Shown: positions 26,325 to 35,076 of the stretch, piece after piece
Layout of the letters: each line of letters opens with the position of its first letter
How positions within the stretch are numbered: the stretch's first letter is position 1
Assembly (NCBI RefSeq): GCF_026004115.1
Contig: NZ_BPIM01000001.1
Location: 62,001 to 126,000 of the forward strand
Direction of reading: 5' to 3'
DNA from: Meiothermus sp.
GTDB taxonomy: Bacteria > Deinococcota > Deinococci > Deinococcales > Thermaceae
Length of the DNA: 64,000 nt
The notes under the pieces: generated by a model
What the model was told of the DNA's origin: nothing
The model's input: only the letters and a program-made list of their open reading frames with translations
Database searches by the model: none
Position numbers and translations under genes: made by a program

Positions 26325-26720
26325 TCAGCTATCTGCTAAGCCCCATATGGCCGCCGGGGCCAGCTCGACCAGGTTGCCGGCGGGGTCGTAGACGTACAGG
26401 CTCCGGCCTGCCTTCCACTCAGCCCAGGTAATAGCGTAACCGTGGGCCTCGAGCCGCGCCGCCCAGCCAGGCAGTTCCTCAGCAGGCACCCTGAAGCACA
26501 CGTGCACGCTGCCCTGCGCACCATGCGGCGGCAAAAGGGTTTCTTGATGGGTGGCTTGGGGGTTGAACACCAGAAAGACCCCCGACCCTGCGCGAAAGAA
26601 CAAATGCCGCCCCGGCTGCTCGGCAAAGAGCTCCAGGCCCAGGAGCCCCTGGTAGAAGCGCTTAGCTGCTTCCAGGTCGGGTGCGTAAAGGCAGGTCTCG
26701 AGCACCCCCCCAATCTTCAT
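26325..26720 (-). CDS. VOC (glyoxalase/bleomycin-resistance fold) protein
   Basis: The 131 residues follow the two beta-alpha-beta-beta-beta halves of the VOC fold: LETCLYAPDLEAAKRFYQGL with FFRAGSGVFLVF in the first, SVHVCFRVPAEEL and SLYVYDPAGNLVELAP in the second. Possible metal ligands are a His in VHVCF and the Glu in LVELAP. Substrate is unknown. A GCGGAGG site precedes the ATG. It lies 11 bp after malQ on the same strand, so it is probably the second gene of that operon. Confidence 0.82.
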   Translation of the reverse strand: MKIGGVLETCLYAPDLEAAKRFYQGLLGLELFAEQPGRHLFFRAGSGVFLVFNPQATHQETLLPPHGAQGSVHVCFRVPAEELPGWAARLEAHGYAITWAEWKAGRSLYVYDPAGNLVELAPAAIWGLADS

Positions 26721-26731
26721 CTGAACCTCCG

Positions 26732-28237
26732 CTAGATCCGGCGGTTGGCCTCGGCCAGCGCCCGCAACCCGGCGGCCAGGCCGGGCTCGAGGTCACCCTC
26801 AGCATAGCGCCACGACCAGTTGCCCCCCAGCCTGCCGGGAAAGTTCATGCGGGCCTCGGGGCCCAGACCCAACACGTCTTGCAGGGGTGCTACCGCCAGG
26901 TTGGCCGGGCTCTTGAAGGCCAGCTCGATCAAGGCGCCCGCTACTTCGTATTCCGACAGGCAACGGATATCGTAGCGGGCCAGGTAGTCGCGCATGAAGG
27001 CCCGTTCGGCCTCAGGCGCGGTGCGGAACCAGCCCAGGCTGGTGTCGTTATCGTGGGTGCCGCTGTACACAATCACGTTGCCATGCGGGGGGTAGTTGTG
27101 CGGCAAGAAAACGTTTGTATCGTCAGAAAAGGCGAACTGGAGAATCTTCATGCCGGGAAAGCCAAACCCATCGCGCAGGGCTTCTACCTCGGGCGTGATG
27201 ACCCCCAGATCCTCGGCTATAATCGGCGCATCTCCCAACGCAGCTCGCACCGCCTTGAAAAGTTTTTCACCCGGCGCCTTGACCCAGCGGCCCTTGATGG
27301 CGTTGGGCATACCGAAAGGAATTTCCCAGTAGGCTTCAAAGCCCCGAAAGTGGTCTATGCGTACCAAGTGGCACTGCTTGAGCGACTGCTGGATGCGGGA
27401 AATCCACCAGGCAAAGTTCTCTTCCTCCATCACATCCCAGCGGTACAGGGGGTTGCCCCAGAGCTGGCCGGTTTCGGAAAAGTAGTCGGGTGGAACACCC
27501 GCCACCACAGTGGGGATGCCATCGGCATCGAGGTAAAAGTACTGCGGGTGGGCCCACACGTCGGAGGAGTCGAAGGCCACAAAGATGGGCATGTCCCCAA
27601 TAATCCGAATGCCTTTAGACTCGGCATAGGCCTTGGTCTTACCCCACTCGGTGTAAAACAACCACTGAATCCACTCATGCAGGGCCACCTCGTAGGCCAG
27701 CTCTTCGCGGGCTTTGACCAGGGCTGCCGGTTTGCGGTCGCGTAGCTCGGAGCTCCACTCGTTCCAGGGCTTGCCGCCAAAGCGTGTCTTGAGCGCCATG
27801 AACAGGGCAAAGTCTTCCAGCCAGACCTGTTCGGCCTGGATAAAAGCCTCTAGAAGCGCTTTGTCCTGCGCAGAACCCCGGGCCTGAAACCCGGTGAAGG
27901 CCCGCCGCAGGAGGGGCCAGCGGGTCTCGTAAAGCCAGCCGTAATTCACACTATCGGCCGGGTATTGCGGGGGTTCCTCGGTTTTTTCCAGCCAGCCTTT
28001 TTCTATGAGCATTTCCGGGTCTACCAGGTAGGGGTTTCCGGCAAAGGCCGAGAAGGACTGGTAGGGCGAGTCGCCGTAGCTGGTAGGGCCCAGCGGCAAC
28101 ACCTGCCACCACTTAGCGCCAGTGGAGGCCAGCCAGTCCAAAAACCGCTCTGCCTCCCGGCCCAAAGCCCCCATCCCCCACCGGCCCGGAAAGCTGGTAG
28201 GGTGAAGCAGAATCCCGAACGAACGCTTAATTTGCAT
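26732..28237 (-). CDS. malQ: 4-alpha-glucanotransferase (amylomaltase)
   Basis: A GH77 enzyme of 501 residues that disproportionates maltodextrins, the same length range as the Thermus amylomaltase. It has the family features: GILLHPTSFPGRWGMGALG at the N-terminus, VRIDHFRGFEAYW with the catalytic nucleophile Asp, IIAEDLGVITPEV with the acid/base Glu, and YSGTHDNDTSLGW with the third carboxylate. TAGACT lies 9 nt before the ATG, and an 18-bp palindrome overlaps the -35 region. That same palindrome occurs before malF. Confidence 0.95.
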   Translation of the reverse strand: MQIKRSFGILLHPTSFPGRWGMGALGREAERFLDWLASTGAKWWQVLPLGPTSYGDSPYQSFSAFAGNPYLVDPEMLIEKGWLEKTEEPPQYPADSVNYGWLYETRWPLLRRAFTGFQARGSAQDKALLEAFIQAEQVWLEDFALFMALKTRFGGKPWNEWSSELRDRKPAALVKAREELAYEVALHEWIQWLFYTEWGKTKAYAESKGIRIIGDMPIFVAFDSSDVWAHPQYFYLDADGIPTVVAGVPPDYFSETGQLWGNPLYRWDVMEEENFAWWISRIQQSLKQCHLVRIDHFRGFEAYWEIPFGMPNAIKGRWVKAPGEKLFKAVRAALGDAPIIAEDLGVITPEVEALRDGFGFPGMKILQFAFSDDTNVFLPHNYPPHGNVIVYSGTHDNDTSLGWFRTAPEAERAFMRDYLARYDIRCLSEYEVAGALIELAFKSPANLAVAPLQDVLGLGPEARMNFPGRLGGNWSWRYAEGDLEPGLAAGLRALAEANRRI

Positions 28238-28246
28238 AATAGGGCT

Positions 28247-28286
28247 AGTCTATCCCACCTGGGTACAGGATGGAAGCGCTTCTATA
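28247..28286 (-). promoter_or_regulatory. malQ promoter with LacI-type operator
   Basis: On the minus strand, TATAGAAGCGCTTCCATC (28286-28269) has the CG-centred palindrome AAGCGCTT typical of LacI/GalR operators. The putative -35 TTCCAT (28275-28270) is inside it, followed by 17 bp and -10 TAGACT (28252-28247). Binding would block the polymerase. The same 18-mer, 17 of 18 positions identical and in the same orientation relative to the gene, lies before malF at 41045-41062. Confidence 0.6.
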
Positions 28287-28445
28287 GCGGAAGATACCCG
28301 ATGCCCTACTTCCCCAGAAAGCGCACCCCGCTATCAGACTCCAGACTCGACCAACCCTTACGCCCTGGGCGCTGAGATTTACTACCACGCCGCCGAGGTT
28401 ACCTGTGGCTTCGGGTTGGTCTTTCGAAAAAGGCTAGGTGCACCA

Positions 28446-28559
28446 GTAACTTATTTTTTGCGGTACGTTTTGAAGCCCATTGATTGCGCAAAATCGCGAT
28501 GTGCGGCTTATTGAAGGAGACCGTAGTGCATACCGAGTTCTTGCTTGACAGCCCACTAG
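28446..28559 (+). repeat. Interspersed intergenic repeat, copy 2
   Basis: The second copy of the element at 998-1109. It ends 18 bp from the 3' end of the aminotransferase gene, which runs on the other strand. The surrounding stretch 28290-28577 contains no recognisable gene. Confidence 0.7.
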
Positions 28560-28577
28560 GCTTGTCTGAGCTTTCGC

Positions 28578-29918
28578 CTAGTCGGCAGCCGCGCGCACCA
28601 CGCCCAGTGCTTCATCGACCAGGGCCAGCCCCTCTTCGATCACGTCCAGACCGTATTTGAGCTCCTCGCGGTTGATGACCAGCGGTGGGCAAACCCAGAG
28701 CATGTTAAAGCGGCTGAAGGCGTAGATGTGCTTGGACTTGAGGTAGCCTGCTAGCTTCTGCATCTCGGGGGAGGTGCCGTTGAAGGGGGCCAGGGGCTCC
28801 TTGGTGGCTTTGTCCTTGACCAGCTCGAGCACGCTAAAAAGCCCGATGTAGCGCACGTCGCCCACACAGGCGTACTTCTTGCGCATGGCCTCGAGCCGCT
28901 CCCCCAAGTACTTCCCTTGCTCCTCGGTATTTTCGAACAGGTGTTCTTCCTCGTAAACCGCGAGGTTCGCTACGGCGGCGGCGCACGAGACCGGGTGGCC
29001 CGAGTAGGTCAGGCCTCCCCAGAGCATGTGGTCTTCAAAGAAATCGGCAATCGGCTTGGAGACAATCACCGCTCCCAGGGGCATGTAACCGCTGGTGAGG
29101 CCTTTGGCACAGGTCACGATGTCGGGCTTGATGCCGTAGTGCTGCGTAGAAAGCCACTTACCGGTGCGCCCGAAGCCGCTCATCACCTCATCGGTAATCA
29201 GCAAGATGCCGTATTTGTCGCATAGCGCCCGCAGTTTGGGGTAGTAGTCGTCGGGGGGCACCAGAAGCCCGTTGGAGCCGGTAATGCCTTCGACCATGAT
29301 GGCCGCGATGGTGTGGGGGCCTTCCATCTGGATGATTTCTTCGATGTGGCTCACGCACTCCCGCTGGCAGCTATCCGGGGTTTTGCCAAAGGGGCAGCGG
29401 TAGCAGTAGGGGTCGAAGGCCCGCACGATGCCCGGAATGCCCGGCTCCACCGGCCAGCGCCGGGGGTCGCCCGAAGCGGTCATGGAACCCATGGTAGCGC
29501 CGTGGTAGCTGCGGTAGCGGGTGATGATTTTGTCGCGGCCCGTGTAAAGGCGGGCCATCTTCATGGCATTTTCGTTGGCCTCGGATCCACCCAGGCAGAA
29601 AAACGACTTGGCCAGGCCCGTCACTTCGGCCAGTTTCTTACCCAGTTGCCCCCGGGGCTCGGTGGCAAAGCTGGGACCCGCAAAGCAGAGTTCGTCCACT
29701 TGCTTCTTGATGGCCTCGAGTACCTTGGGGTGCTGGTGCCCCACATTGATGTTGATGAGCTGGCTGCTAAAATCCAGCCACTTGTTACCATCGCCATCCC
29801 AGAACCACACGCCCTTGGATCTGGTCATGTGGATGGGGTTCGAGGTGCTCTGCACCGACCATGAAAACAGGGTGTAATCGCGATTCTCCTGGATAACTTC
29901 CTTGGATGGGCGTTCCAT
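28578..29918 (-). CDS. Class III aminotransferase (PLP)
   Basis: A 446-residue fold-type I aminotransferase. It has FCLGGSEANENAMKMAR (PLP phosphate binding), ITRYRSYHGATMGSMTASG, LLITDEVMSGFGRTGK (Asp that pairs with the PLP ring) and CAKGLTSGYMPLGAV with the Schiff-base Lys. The pattern is close to taurine-, beta-alanine- or putrescine:pyruvate aminotransferases, but the amino donor cannot be fixed. I start at ATG 29918 because of the GGGAGG site just upstream; an upstream in-frame codon would add 19 unlikely residues. Confidence 0.88.
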   Translation of the reverse strand: MERPSKEVIQENRDYTLFSWSVQSTSNPIHMTRSKGVWFWDGDGNKWLDFSSQLININVGHQHPKVLEAIKKQVDELCFAGPSFATEPRGQLGKKLAEVTGLAKSFFCLGGSEANENAMKMARLYTGRDKIITRYRSYHGATMGSMTASGDPRRWPVEPGIPGIVRAFDPYCYRCPFGKTPDSCQRECVSHIEEIIQMEGPHTIAAIMVEGITGSNGLLVPPDDYYPKLRALCDKYGILLITDEVMSGFGRTGKWLSTQHYGIKPDIVTCAKGLTSGYMPLGAVIVSKPIADFFEDHMLWGGLTYSGHPVSCAAAVANLAVYEEEHLFENTEEQGKYLGERLEAMRKKYACVGDVRYIGLFSVLELVKDKATKEPLAPFNGTSPEMQKLAGYLKSKHIYAFSRFNMLWVCPPLVINREELKYGLDVIEEGLALVDEALGVVRAAAD

Positions 29919-30124
29919 AAAAGCCTCCCTTCGGGACTTTCCTCCAATGGTAGTAGCCCAAGCAGGGTGTAGCAATGGTCAGAGTGTCAAGTAAGATAAG
30001 CATTTCTTAAGTAATGCAAAAAGTTTTTCAATTTTGGAGCTAAATATAACGCTTCAATAGAGCGGTAGCGCAAAGCCAACCTGATGGCTTTTACCAGGTC
30101 GTAGGAGGATGACCCAAAACCCGC

Positions 30125-31159
30125 CTAGCCACGCCGGGTTGGATTGGCGGTGAGTTTGAGTTCAATCTTGAGGGTCTGGCTGCCCCGCCTTATGGTCAGG
30201 GTCACGTTGTCACCTACCTCTTTGCTGCGGATATAGCGCTGGAGCTCGGTGACATCGTTGAAAGGTCTACCATCGGCCTCGAGGATTACGTCAAAATCGT
30301 AGACTTCCTGGCCATTCTCCCGGCGCACCGCAAAGCCACGCAGGCCCGCTCGTTCGGCAGCCCCACCCCGCAACAGCCCCCGGATCAAAACCCCTTCCTT
30401 GGGGATGCGCAGCGTGGTAGCGGTTTCATCATCAATCTGGAAAAGTTGCACTCCAATATAAGGCACATCGCGTTTACGGCCTGTTTTTAGCTGGCCTATC
30501 ACCTCATCCAGGCCCAGTAAAGGCGACAGGTAGCTCTCAAACACCCCGTTGGGCCGGCCAATCGCCACCACCACCGCAACCACCCGCCCGGCCTGGTTGA
30601 TTACCGGGCCGCCCGAGTCACCGGGGGCCAGGGGAATGGTGGTAGAGATAGCGATAGAGTTGAAGAAGGGGAAAATGTCACGTTCGACGGTATTAACCAG
30701 CCCATAGCGCGGCGCAATAAAGGCCCCCCTCGAGTTCCCAATGGCCAGCAAAGGCTCGCCTACACGTGGACCCTGTCTGGTCTCGAGCGCCAGGAACGGC
30801 ACCGGGGCATTCACCCGGGCGCGCAAGATGGCAATATCGCGAAACTCGTCATAGCCCACCAATTCTGCGGGGAACGACTCATTTTTAGAGTTCACCACCC
30901 GAAAACTCTGCGTATCTTCAATCACGTGATAAGCCGTCATGACCAGCCCATCCGCGCTGATAAAAAAACCGGAACCCGTGCCTTCGGGGATTGTCTCGAT
31001 GCGTACCGCCCCTGGGAGGGCGCGGGTGTAGACCTGCTCGAGGGCGCTTTGAATTTCAGCGGTTAGGGTTCCGGGCGTCTGTACCGGCTGTGCATGAATC
31101 ACCGCGGCCAGCGTGCCGAGGTAAGCCACTACCGCGAAAATTATCCAAAAACGCCGCAT
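30125..31159 (-). CDS. Secreted S1C serine protease with PDZ domain (HtrA/DegP-like)
   Basis: The 344 residues consist of an export signal (MRRFWIIFAVVAYLGTLAAV), a trypsin-like domain (about 40-215) with the triad His in MTAYHVIED, Asp in DEFRDIAIL and Ser in APGDSGGPV, and one PDZ domain (about 240-335) with PYIGVQL and GVLIRGLLRGGAAERAGL. Single-PDZ HtrA proteins degrade or refold damaged envelope proteins. An AGGAG site precedes the ATG. It lies downstream of malE on the same strand but behind a hairpin, so it is probably independent. Confidence 0.92.
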   Translation of the reverse strand: MRRFWIIFAVVAYLGTLAAVIHAQPVQTPGTLTAEIQSALEQVYTRALPGAVRIETIPEGTGSGFFISADGLVMTAYHVIEDTQSFRVVNSKNESFPAELVGYDEFRDIAILRARVNAPVPFLALETRQGPRVGEPLLAIGNSRGAFIAPRYGLVNTVERDIFPFFNSIAISTTIPLAPGDSGGPVINQAGRVVAVVVAIGRPNGVFESYLSPLLGLDEVIGQLKTGRKRDVPYIGVQLFQIDDETATTLRIPKEGVLIRGLLRGGAAERAGLRGFAVRRENGQEVYDFDVILEADGRPFNDVTELQRYIRSKEVGDNVTLTIRRGSQTLKIELKLTANPTRRG

Positions 31160-31273
31160 GGAGGGTCTCCTGTCTGTGCGCTGAAGCGCAGCTATGAAAA
31201 ATAGAGTAGCCTATCGGCGCATAACTTCGATGTTGGAGTGCACACTTTTTTCTCTCATCTACTAGTGGAGAAA

Positions 31274-31293
31274 CCCCCTTCTCTCGAAGGGGG
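31274..31293 (-). terminator. Hairpin downstream of malE
   Basis: CCCCCTTC, TCTC loop, GAAGGGGG: a perfect 8-bp GC-rich stem in the 180-bp gap after malE. The U-tract on the malE side is poor, so termination may be only partial. Confidence 0.5.
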
Positions 31294-31341
31294 CTCAGAA
31301 AGCGAGGGTTTTTGCCGTATCGGGTATTCGTGGGTAGTGCT

Positions 31342-32544
31342 CTATCGGCCCGAAAGGCCCCGGTTAATTTCTGCTACCATGGCTGCCACGATTTGAGCCA
31401 CGTTGGTGTCCGACTTCTGGACGGCCTGCGACAGGGCATTCCCCCAGGGCCCCCACACCTTACCCATCTCGGGGATGTTGGGCATGGGCGAACCTAAAGC
31501 GATGGTAGCCGAGAAGCCCGCCACCACCGGATCGTTGCGCAGCTGCTGGACGGCCTGTTTAGAAACCGGCAGACGGCCACCGGCTTTGTTGAAGGCGATC
31601 TGGTTCTGGGTGCTCACCAGCAGCTTGGCAAAGTTGGCAGCTGCGGTCTTGTTACGCGAGTAAGCATTCATAGCCACGCCCTGCACCCCCACAAACGGAC
31701 GCCACTGCTGACCACCGGGGGGGTTGGGGATGGGTGCAATACCGAAGTCAATGTTGGCCTTCTTGTAGTCGCCAATCGCCCAGGGGCCGTTGAGAATCAT
31801 GGCCAGGGCGCCTTCCTTGAAGGCGCTGTCGGCCACGCCATAGTCCACGCCCTCGGGAATCAGGCGGTAACGGTAGCGCAGATCCTTGATGAAGCTCACC
31901 GCACGGTTGCCTGCATCACCGCCCAGGCGGGTTTGGCTGGCGTCTACTCCCTGTGCAGTACGACCAAACACCGTGGCCCCGTAAGCGGTGAACCAGCCGT
32001 AGTTGAAATAGGGGTTGGCCAGGTCGTAGAGGAACCCGAAGGAATTGCCCTTGGTGTTGTCCTGGGCAATCTTGAGGAACTCATCCCAGGTTTTGGGGGC
32101 TTCCTTGACCAGTTTCTTGTTGTAGATAAGCGCCACCGACTCCGCGAACATTGGCAAGGCAAAGAGTTGATTACGGTAGGTGAGGGCCTCAACCGCCACA
32201 TCCGAGAGGCTCTGAATGTAGCTGCTGGTCGCATACTTGCCCATGGGCTCCAACACGCCCGCCGCCGCCATGGCCCCCACCCAGTCGTGGGGAATGCTCA
32301 CCACCAGATCGGCAGCCTGGCCCTGGGGCGCTCCCAGGATGAACTTGTTCTGAATATCGCCAAAGGGTACCTCGACGATCTCCACCTGGGTGCCGCTGCT
32401 CTTGGCAAAGTTGGCTGCGGTTTGTTTGAGCCAGGCCAGCTCAGGGCCGCCGTAGTGTGTCCAGACCGTAAGCCTGCCCTGCGCCAGAGCCGAGCCCACC
32501 AAACCCAGGGCCGCTATGGCTGCAATCAAAAGACCTTTCTTCAT
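31342..32544 (-). CDS. malE: Maltose/maltodextrin-binding protein of an ABC transporter
   Basis: A periplasmic solute-binding protein of 400 residues. I start at ATG 32544, where a signal peptide begins (MKKGLLIAAIAALGLVGSAL, cut after ALA) behind AGGAGG; the longer frame would add 71 non-signal residues. Typical features are LTVWTHYGGPEL, DLVVSIPHDWVGAM, PMFAESVALIYNKKLV, FKEGALAMILNGPWAIGDYK and FVGVQGVAMNAYS. These match the maltose-binding group of the family. The partner permeases malF and malG lie 9 kb away at 41187-43867. The -10/-35 region is unclear, but LacI-type palindromes are present upstream. Confidence 0.88.
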   Translation of the reverse strand: MKKGLLIAAIAALGLVGSALAQGRLTVWTHYGGPELAWLKQTAANFAKSSGTQVEIVEVPFGDIQNKFILGAPQGQAADLVVSIPHDWVGAMAAAGVLEPMGKYATSSYIQSLSDVAVEALTYRNQLFALPMFAESVALIYNKKLVKEAPKTWDEFLKIAQDNTKGNSFGFLYDLANPYFNYGWFTAYGATVFGRTAQGVDASQTRLGGDAGNRAVSFIKDLRYRYRLIPEGVDYGVADSAFKEGALAMILNGPWAIGDYKKANIDFGIAPIPNPPGGQQWRPFVGVQGVAMNAYSRNKTAAANFAKLLVSTQNQIAFNKAGGRLPVSKQAVQQLRNDPVVAGFSATIALGSPMPNIPEMGKVWGPWGNALSQAVQKSDTNVAQIVAAMVAEINRGLSGR

Positions 32545-32621
32545 CTCCTCCTCCTGTTTCCAAGCTATGTCGCGGATGCGGAATCGAAGCATAGCTTGCT
32601 CTGGATCACGACAGCAGTGTA

Positions 32622-32652
32622 TGGCAGCGTTTCCACAATGTTCCAAACGTTT
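32622..32652 (-). promoter_or_regulatory. Candidate LacI-type operators before malE
   Basis: Two palindromic words: TGGCAGCGTTTCCA (32622-32635) and AAACGTTT (32645-32652), both with the CG centre usual for LacI/GalR operators. Neither is the same as the malQ/malF operator, so they could serve the same or a different regulator. Confidence 0.35.
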
Positions 32653-32936
32653 TTTTTGTTCATCTGCCTTCTGCGTCAAATGGTATCTTACTACAATCCG
32701 GAGCGAAGTAAAGAGTCTGGAATCACCCCAGGACTCTGCTGGAGCCTGGTTCAACATTGGCGTACCTGAGCAATTTTCCGAGGATTCAGCGATAAGCAGC
32801 CAGAGGGTCTGTGTGGGAACAAATGTCCAGTTCCTGAAACATAACCACTGAACCTGTTTGCCTATCTCACACTACATGGATATTTCCCGTGCAGGCAGCA
32901 ACCTTCTGATACCAGCTTTACTTGGACAGTTGGCTT

Positions 32937-33045
32937 TAAGGGTCATCCCAAGCCCCCTCATCCGGCGACACCCCAGGTGCAGTCAAGCGTGTTCCTATCG
33001 CTGTTTGTAAATAGCGCGGTCGGTTTGTCGCCACCTTCTTCCTCC
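32937..33045 (-). repeat. Palindrome-ended intergenic repeat, copy 2
   Basis: Inverted copy of 26204-26305, with conserved CTGGGGTGTCGCCGGATGAG on the minus strand followed by GGGCTTGGGATGACCCT. The whole stretch 32758-33194 is free of recognisable genes. Apart from this repeat and the malE upstream region I see nothing in it. Confidence 0.55.
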
Positions 33046-33194
33046 GGGAAGAAGGCAAGGGGTTCATGTGGATTTGGTATGATCGGGGTCGTAAGATGCT
33101 TGGCCCAAGGTGGCTACCCACAAACGACCCAGGGCCCAAAGATAGCTACTCGGAAAGCAGGCTGCGGAGCAAGCTCTTGTGCGAACCCCGCTGC

Positions 33195-33896
33195 TCACTT
33201 CCTTGGAGGCTGACTGGGGCGCAGATCAAGCTGACTGGGAATGATGCGGGGGTCGCTTTGCAGCAGGTATAACACTGCCTGGGCAATATCCTGGGGCTGG
33301 ATTTTCCAGGCAGCTCCGGTGCTGTTGCCGGCAAAGGGCGTGTCTACGGAACCGGGCAGGATGCTGCTGACCCGAATTCCGTAGTAGCGCAGATCCAGCA
33401 TGGAGGCTTCGGAAAAGCCCAGCAGGCCAAACTTGCTGGCGTTGTAGGCTGCCCCGTTCGCAAAAGCGTTCTTCCCCGCCAGGGAACCGATATTAATGAT
33501 GTGGCCCCCGCCCCGCTTCTGCATGGCGGGCACGGCAGCTCTGGTGGCAAAAAAAGGTCCGGTCAGGTTGGTTTGCAGCACCTGCTGCCACTCGTCGGGA
33601 CTCAGTTCGTGGACGGGCTTGAAAATGCCCACCCCAGCATTGTTGATCAGGTAGTCCAGGCCGCCAAAATGGGCCTCGAGCTGGTGCACGGCTCTCTCTA
33701 CATCCTCGTAACGGGTAATGTCTCCTGGCAGGGCCAGGCCGCTACCCAACTCCCCCGCAAGGCGGGCTAACTTGGCCTGGCTACGGGCAAACAACCCTAC
33801 CCCTACCCCACTCGCAACCAGTTGCCTGGCGATCTCCAGGCCGATGCCCGAGGAAGCCCCCGTAACCAAAGCGACTTTTCCACGCAAACTTGTCAT
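33195..33896 (-). CDS. Short-chain dehydrogenase/reductase
   Basis: A classical SDR of 233 residues: VTGASSGIGLEIA (dinucleotide binding), LINNAGVGIF, the catalytic Ser in INIGSLAGKN, YNASKFG with Tyr and Lys, and a PGSVDTPF cofactor segment. Arg-rich FARSQAK after strand 2 suggests NADP(H). Substrate is unknown. ATG 33896 is preferred over a start 12 codons upstream because CACGAT, similar to the local -10 element, lies 6 nt before it with TTGTGT 18 bp further on. Confidence 0.87.
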   Translation of the reverse strand: MTSLRGKVALVTGASSGIGLEIARQLVASGVGVGLFARSQAKLARLAGELGSGLALPGDITRYEDVERAVHQLEAHFGGLDYLINNAGVGIFKPVHELSPDEWQQVLQTNLTGPFFATRAAVPAMQKRGGGHIINIGSLAGKNAFANGAAYNASKFGLLGFSEASMLDLRYYGIRVSSILPGSVDTPFAGNSTGAAWKIQPQDIAQAVLYLLQSDPRIIPSQLDLRPSQPPRK

Positions 33897-33958
33897 GCCC
33901 TCATCGTGCAGAAAAAAAGTGGACGAACACAAGGTTCGCCCACACGATTCACCCGCCC

Positions 33959-34369
33959 TTACTTGGGCTTGTAAATATCCACACCACCCGCTTTTTCCAG
34001 GCTCTGCATGAGGAACTGCGGGGTAACCAGAGGTTTGCTGCTGGCATCGCCCGGTAGCGTTCCGGCAAAGACCTCGAGCACATCGGTGTAGCCATCGCCA
34101 TCGGCGTCTTTCATGGCTTTGAGGGCTTCGTAGAGGGCGTCCCCGATGCTGCCTTTGAAGTTGGCCCGCACTTCGTTACCGAAAGCGTTCCAAGGAGCTC
34201 CCCCATTGGCGCTAACATGACAGTACTGACAAGTTACCGTGCGCACATCGCCGCGATCGGCTACCAGGTTGAACTGCGCAATGGCCTGCAAACGGTACGG
34301 CCCCCGGGCCTGTACAAAAGGTATCAGGGCTACCGCCAAAACCAGCACCAATAAACCAACTTTACGCAT
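33959..34369 (-). CDS. Secreted CxxCH protein with EF-hand-like motif
   Basis: The 136 residues comprise a signal peptide (MRKVGLLVLVLAVALIPFVQ, cut near VQA), one haem-c motif CQYCH at about 48-52, and an acidic loop DADGDGYTDVLE at about 88-99 resembling a calcium-binding EF hand. No distal Met ligand is obvious. It follows the cupredoxin lipoprotein gene after 12 bp with its own AAGGAG site, so the two are one operon. The likely role is electron transfer in the periplasm; the family is not one I recognise. Confidence 0.7.
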   Translation of the reverse strand: MRKVGLLVLVLAVALIPFVQARGPYRLQAIAQFNLVADRGDVRTVTCQYCHVSANGGAPWNAFGNEVRANFKGSIGDALYEALKAMKDADGDGYTDVLEVFAGTLPGDASSKPLVTPQFLMQSLEKAGGVDIYKPK

Positions 34370-34381
34370 GGTTGACTCCTT

Positions 34382-34762
34382 TTAGGGTTGCACCGTGATT
34401 CTACCGTTCATGGTTATGGCATGAGAGCCATTGACATCTTGAATCGAGCAAATGTATTCGATCTCCCCGGCGATGTTGAAGACAATTCTCTCCTTGTACC
34501 CTTTGTTGTTCATGTTATAGGTATAAAATTTCAACTCCTCAGGAGTACCGGGTTTGCTCTGGGCAAGGTGTGTGGCTCCGGTCTCGTCATCATAAACAAA
34601 CTCGATACATCCTCCTTTTTTGATGGTGGCATTGGGGCTATCGGTATTGGCCACTTTGAAACCTTGCGTCACTCCGAGCACCCGAATCACGGTGCACTGC
34701 TGTTGATTCGACTGGCAAGCTGAGAGCAGACCCAACAACACCACAAGAGCCAGGACTCGCAT
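34382..34762 (-). CDS. Cupredoxin-like lipoprotein
   Basis: Starting at ATG 34762 (TACAAT 6 nt upstream) the 126 residues open with a lipoprotein signal (MRVLALVVLLGLLSAC, lipobox LSAC). The mature part shows a small beta-rich domain with likely type-1 copper ligands in the usual order: His in GATHLAQ, then Cys, His and Met in EYICSIQDVNGSHAITMNG. The pattern fits a blue copper domain of plastocyanin type, although the segment between Cys and His is longer than usual. It is probably membrane-anchored on the outer face and passes electrons with the CxxCH protein downstream. Confidence 0.68.
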   Translation of the reverse strand: MRVLALVVLLGLLSACQSNQQQCTVIRVLGVTQGFKVANTDSPNATIKKGGCIEFVYDDETGATHLAQSKPGTPEELKFYTYNMNNKGYKERIVFNIAGEIEYICSIQDVNGSHAITMNGRITVQP

Positions 34763-35076
34763 GAGCGAATTGTACCCCACGAGCAGGCCCTGGCGGGTTC
34801 AGGCCATATAGGCTTTCATTCTGGCCAGGTTGGCGAATACCGGTCACAAAAAGTTGGACGCCCCAGTTGCAGGTTGTTTTGTTTTCCAAGCCCAAATCCT
34901 CCATGAGGGGCAAAAAGCGAACCGACTCCTGTTCCTTGGCGCTAAGCCCCTCCCACCCTTGGGCTTTCTCGAAGCGGACAAAACGGGCATACCTCAACAT
35001 CGTTTCATGGTTGGAACCTCCAAACCCGTATACGCTTAGACCATCCGGGTTGGATTCAGGCCGCCTCGAGGCAGGC
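34763..35076. other. Gap between the cupredoxin operon and rdgB
   Basis: About 314 bp. It holds the TACAAT promoter element of the cupredoxin gene (34769-34774). A minus-strand frame from an ATG at 35000 begins MLRYARFVRFEKAQGWEGLS and looks somewhat protein-like, but it has no ribosome site and runs on out of frame into the lipoprotein gene. I do not call it a gene. Confidence 0.3.

Noticed and set aside
28290-28445. Plus-strand frame with a protein-like segment (AEIYYHAAEVTCGFG)
   Set aside because: No start, no recognisable family, and it continues into the interspersed repeat.
34638-35000. Minus-strand frame starting MLRYARFVRFEKAQ
   Set aside because: The first 50 residues look protein-like, but there is no ribosome site or promoter and it runs through the cupredoxin gene in another frame. 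It might be a relic.
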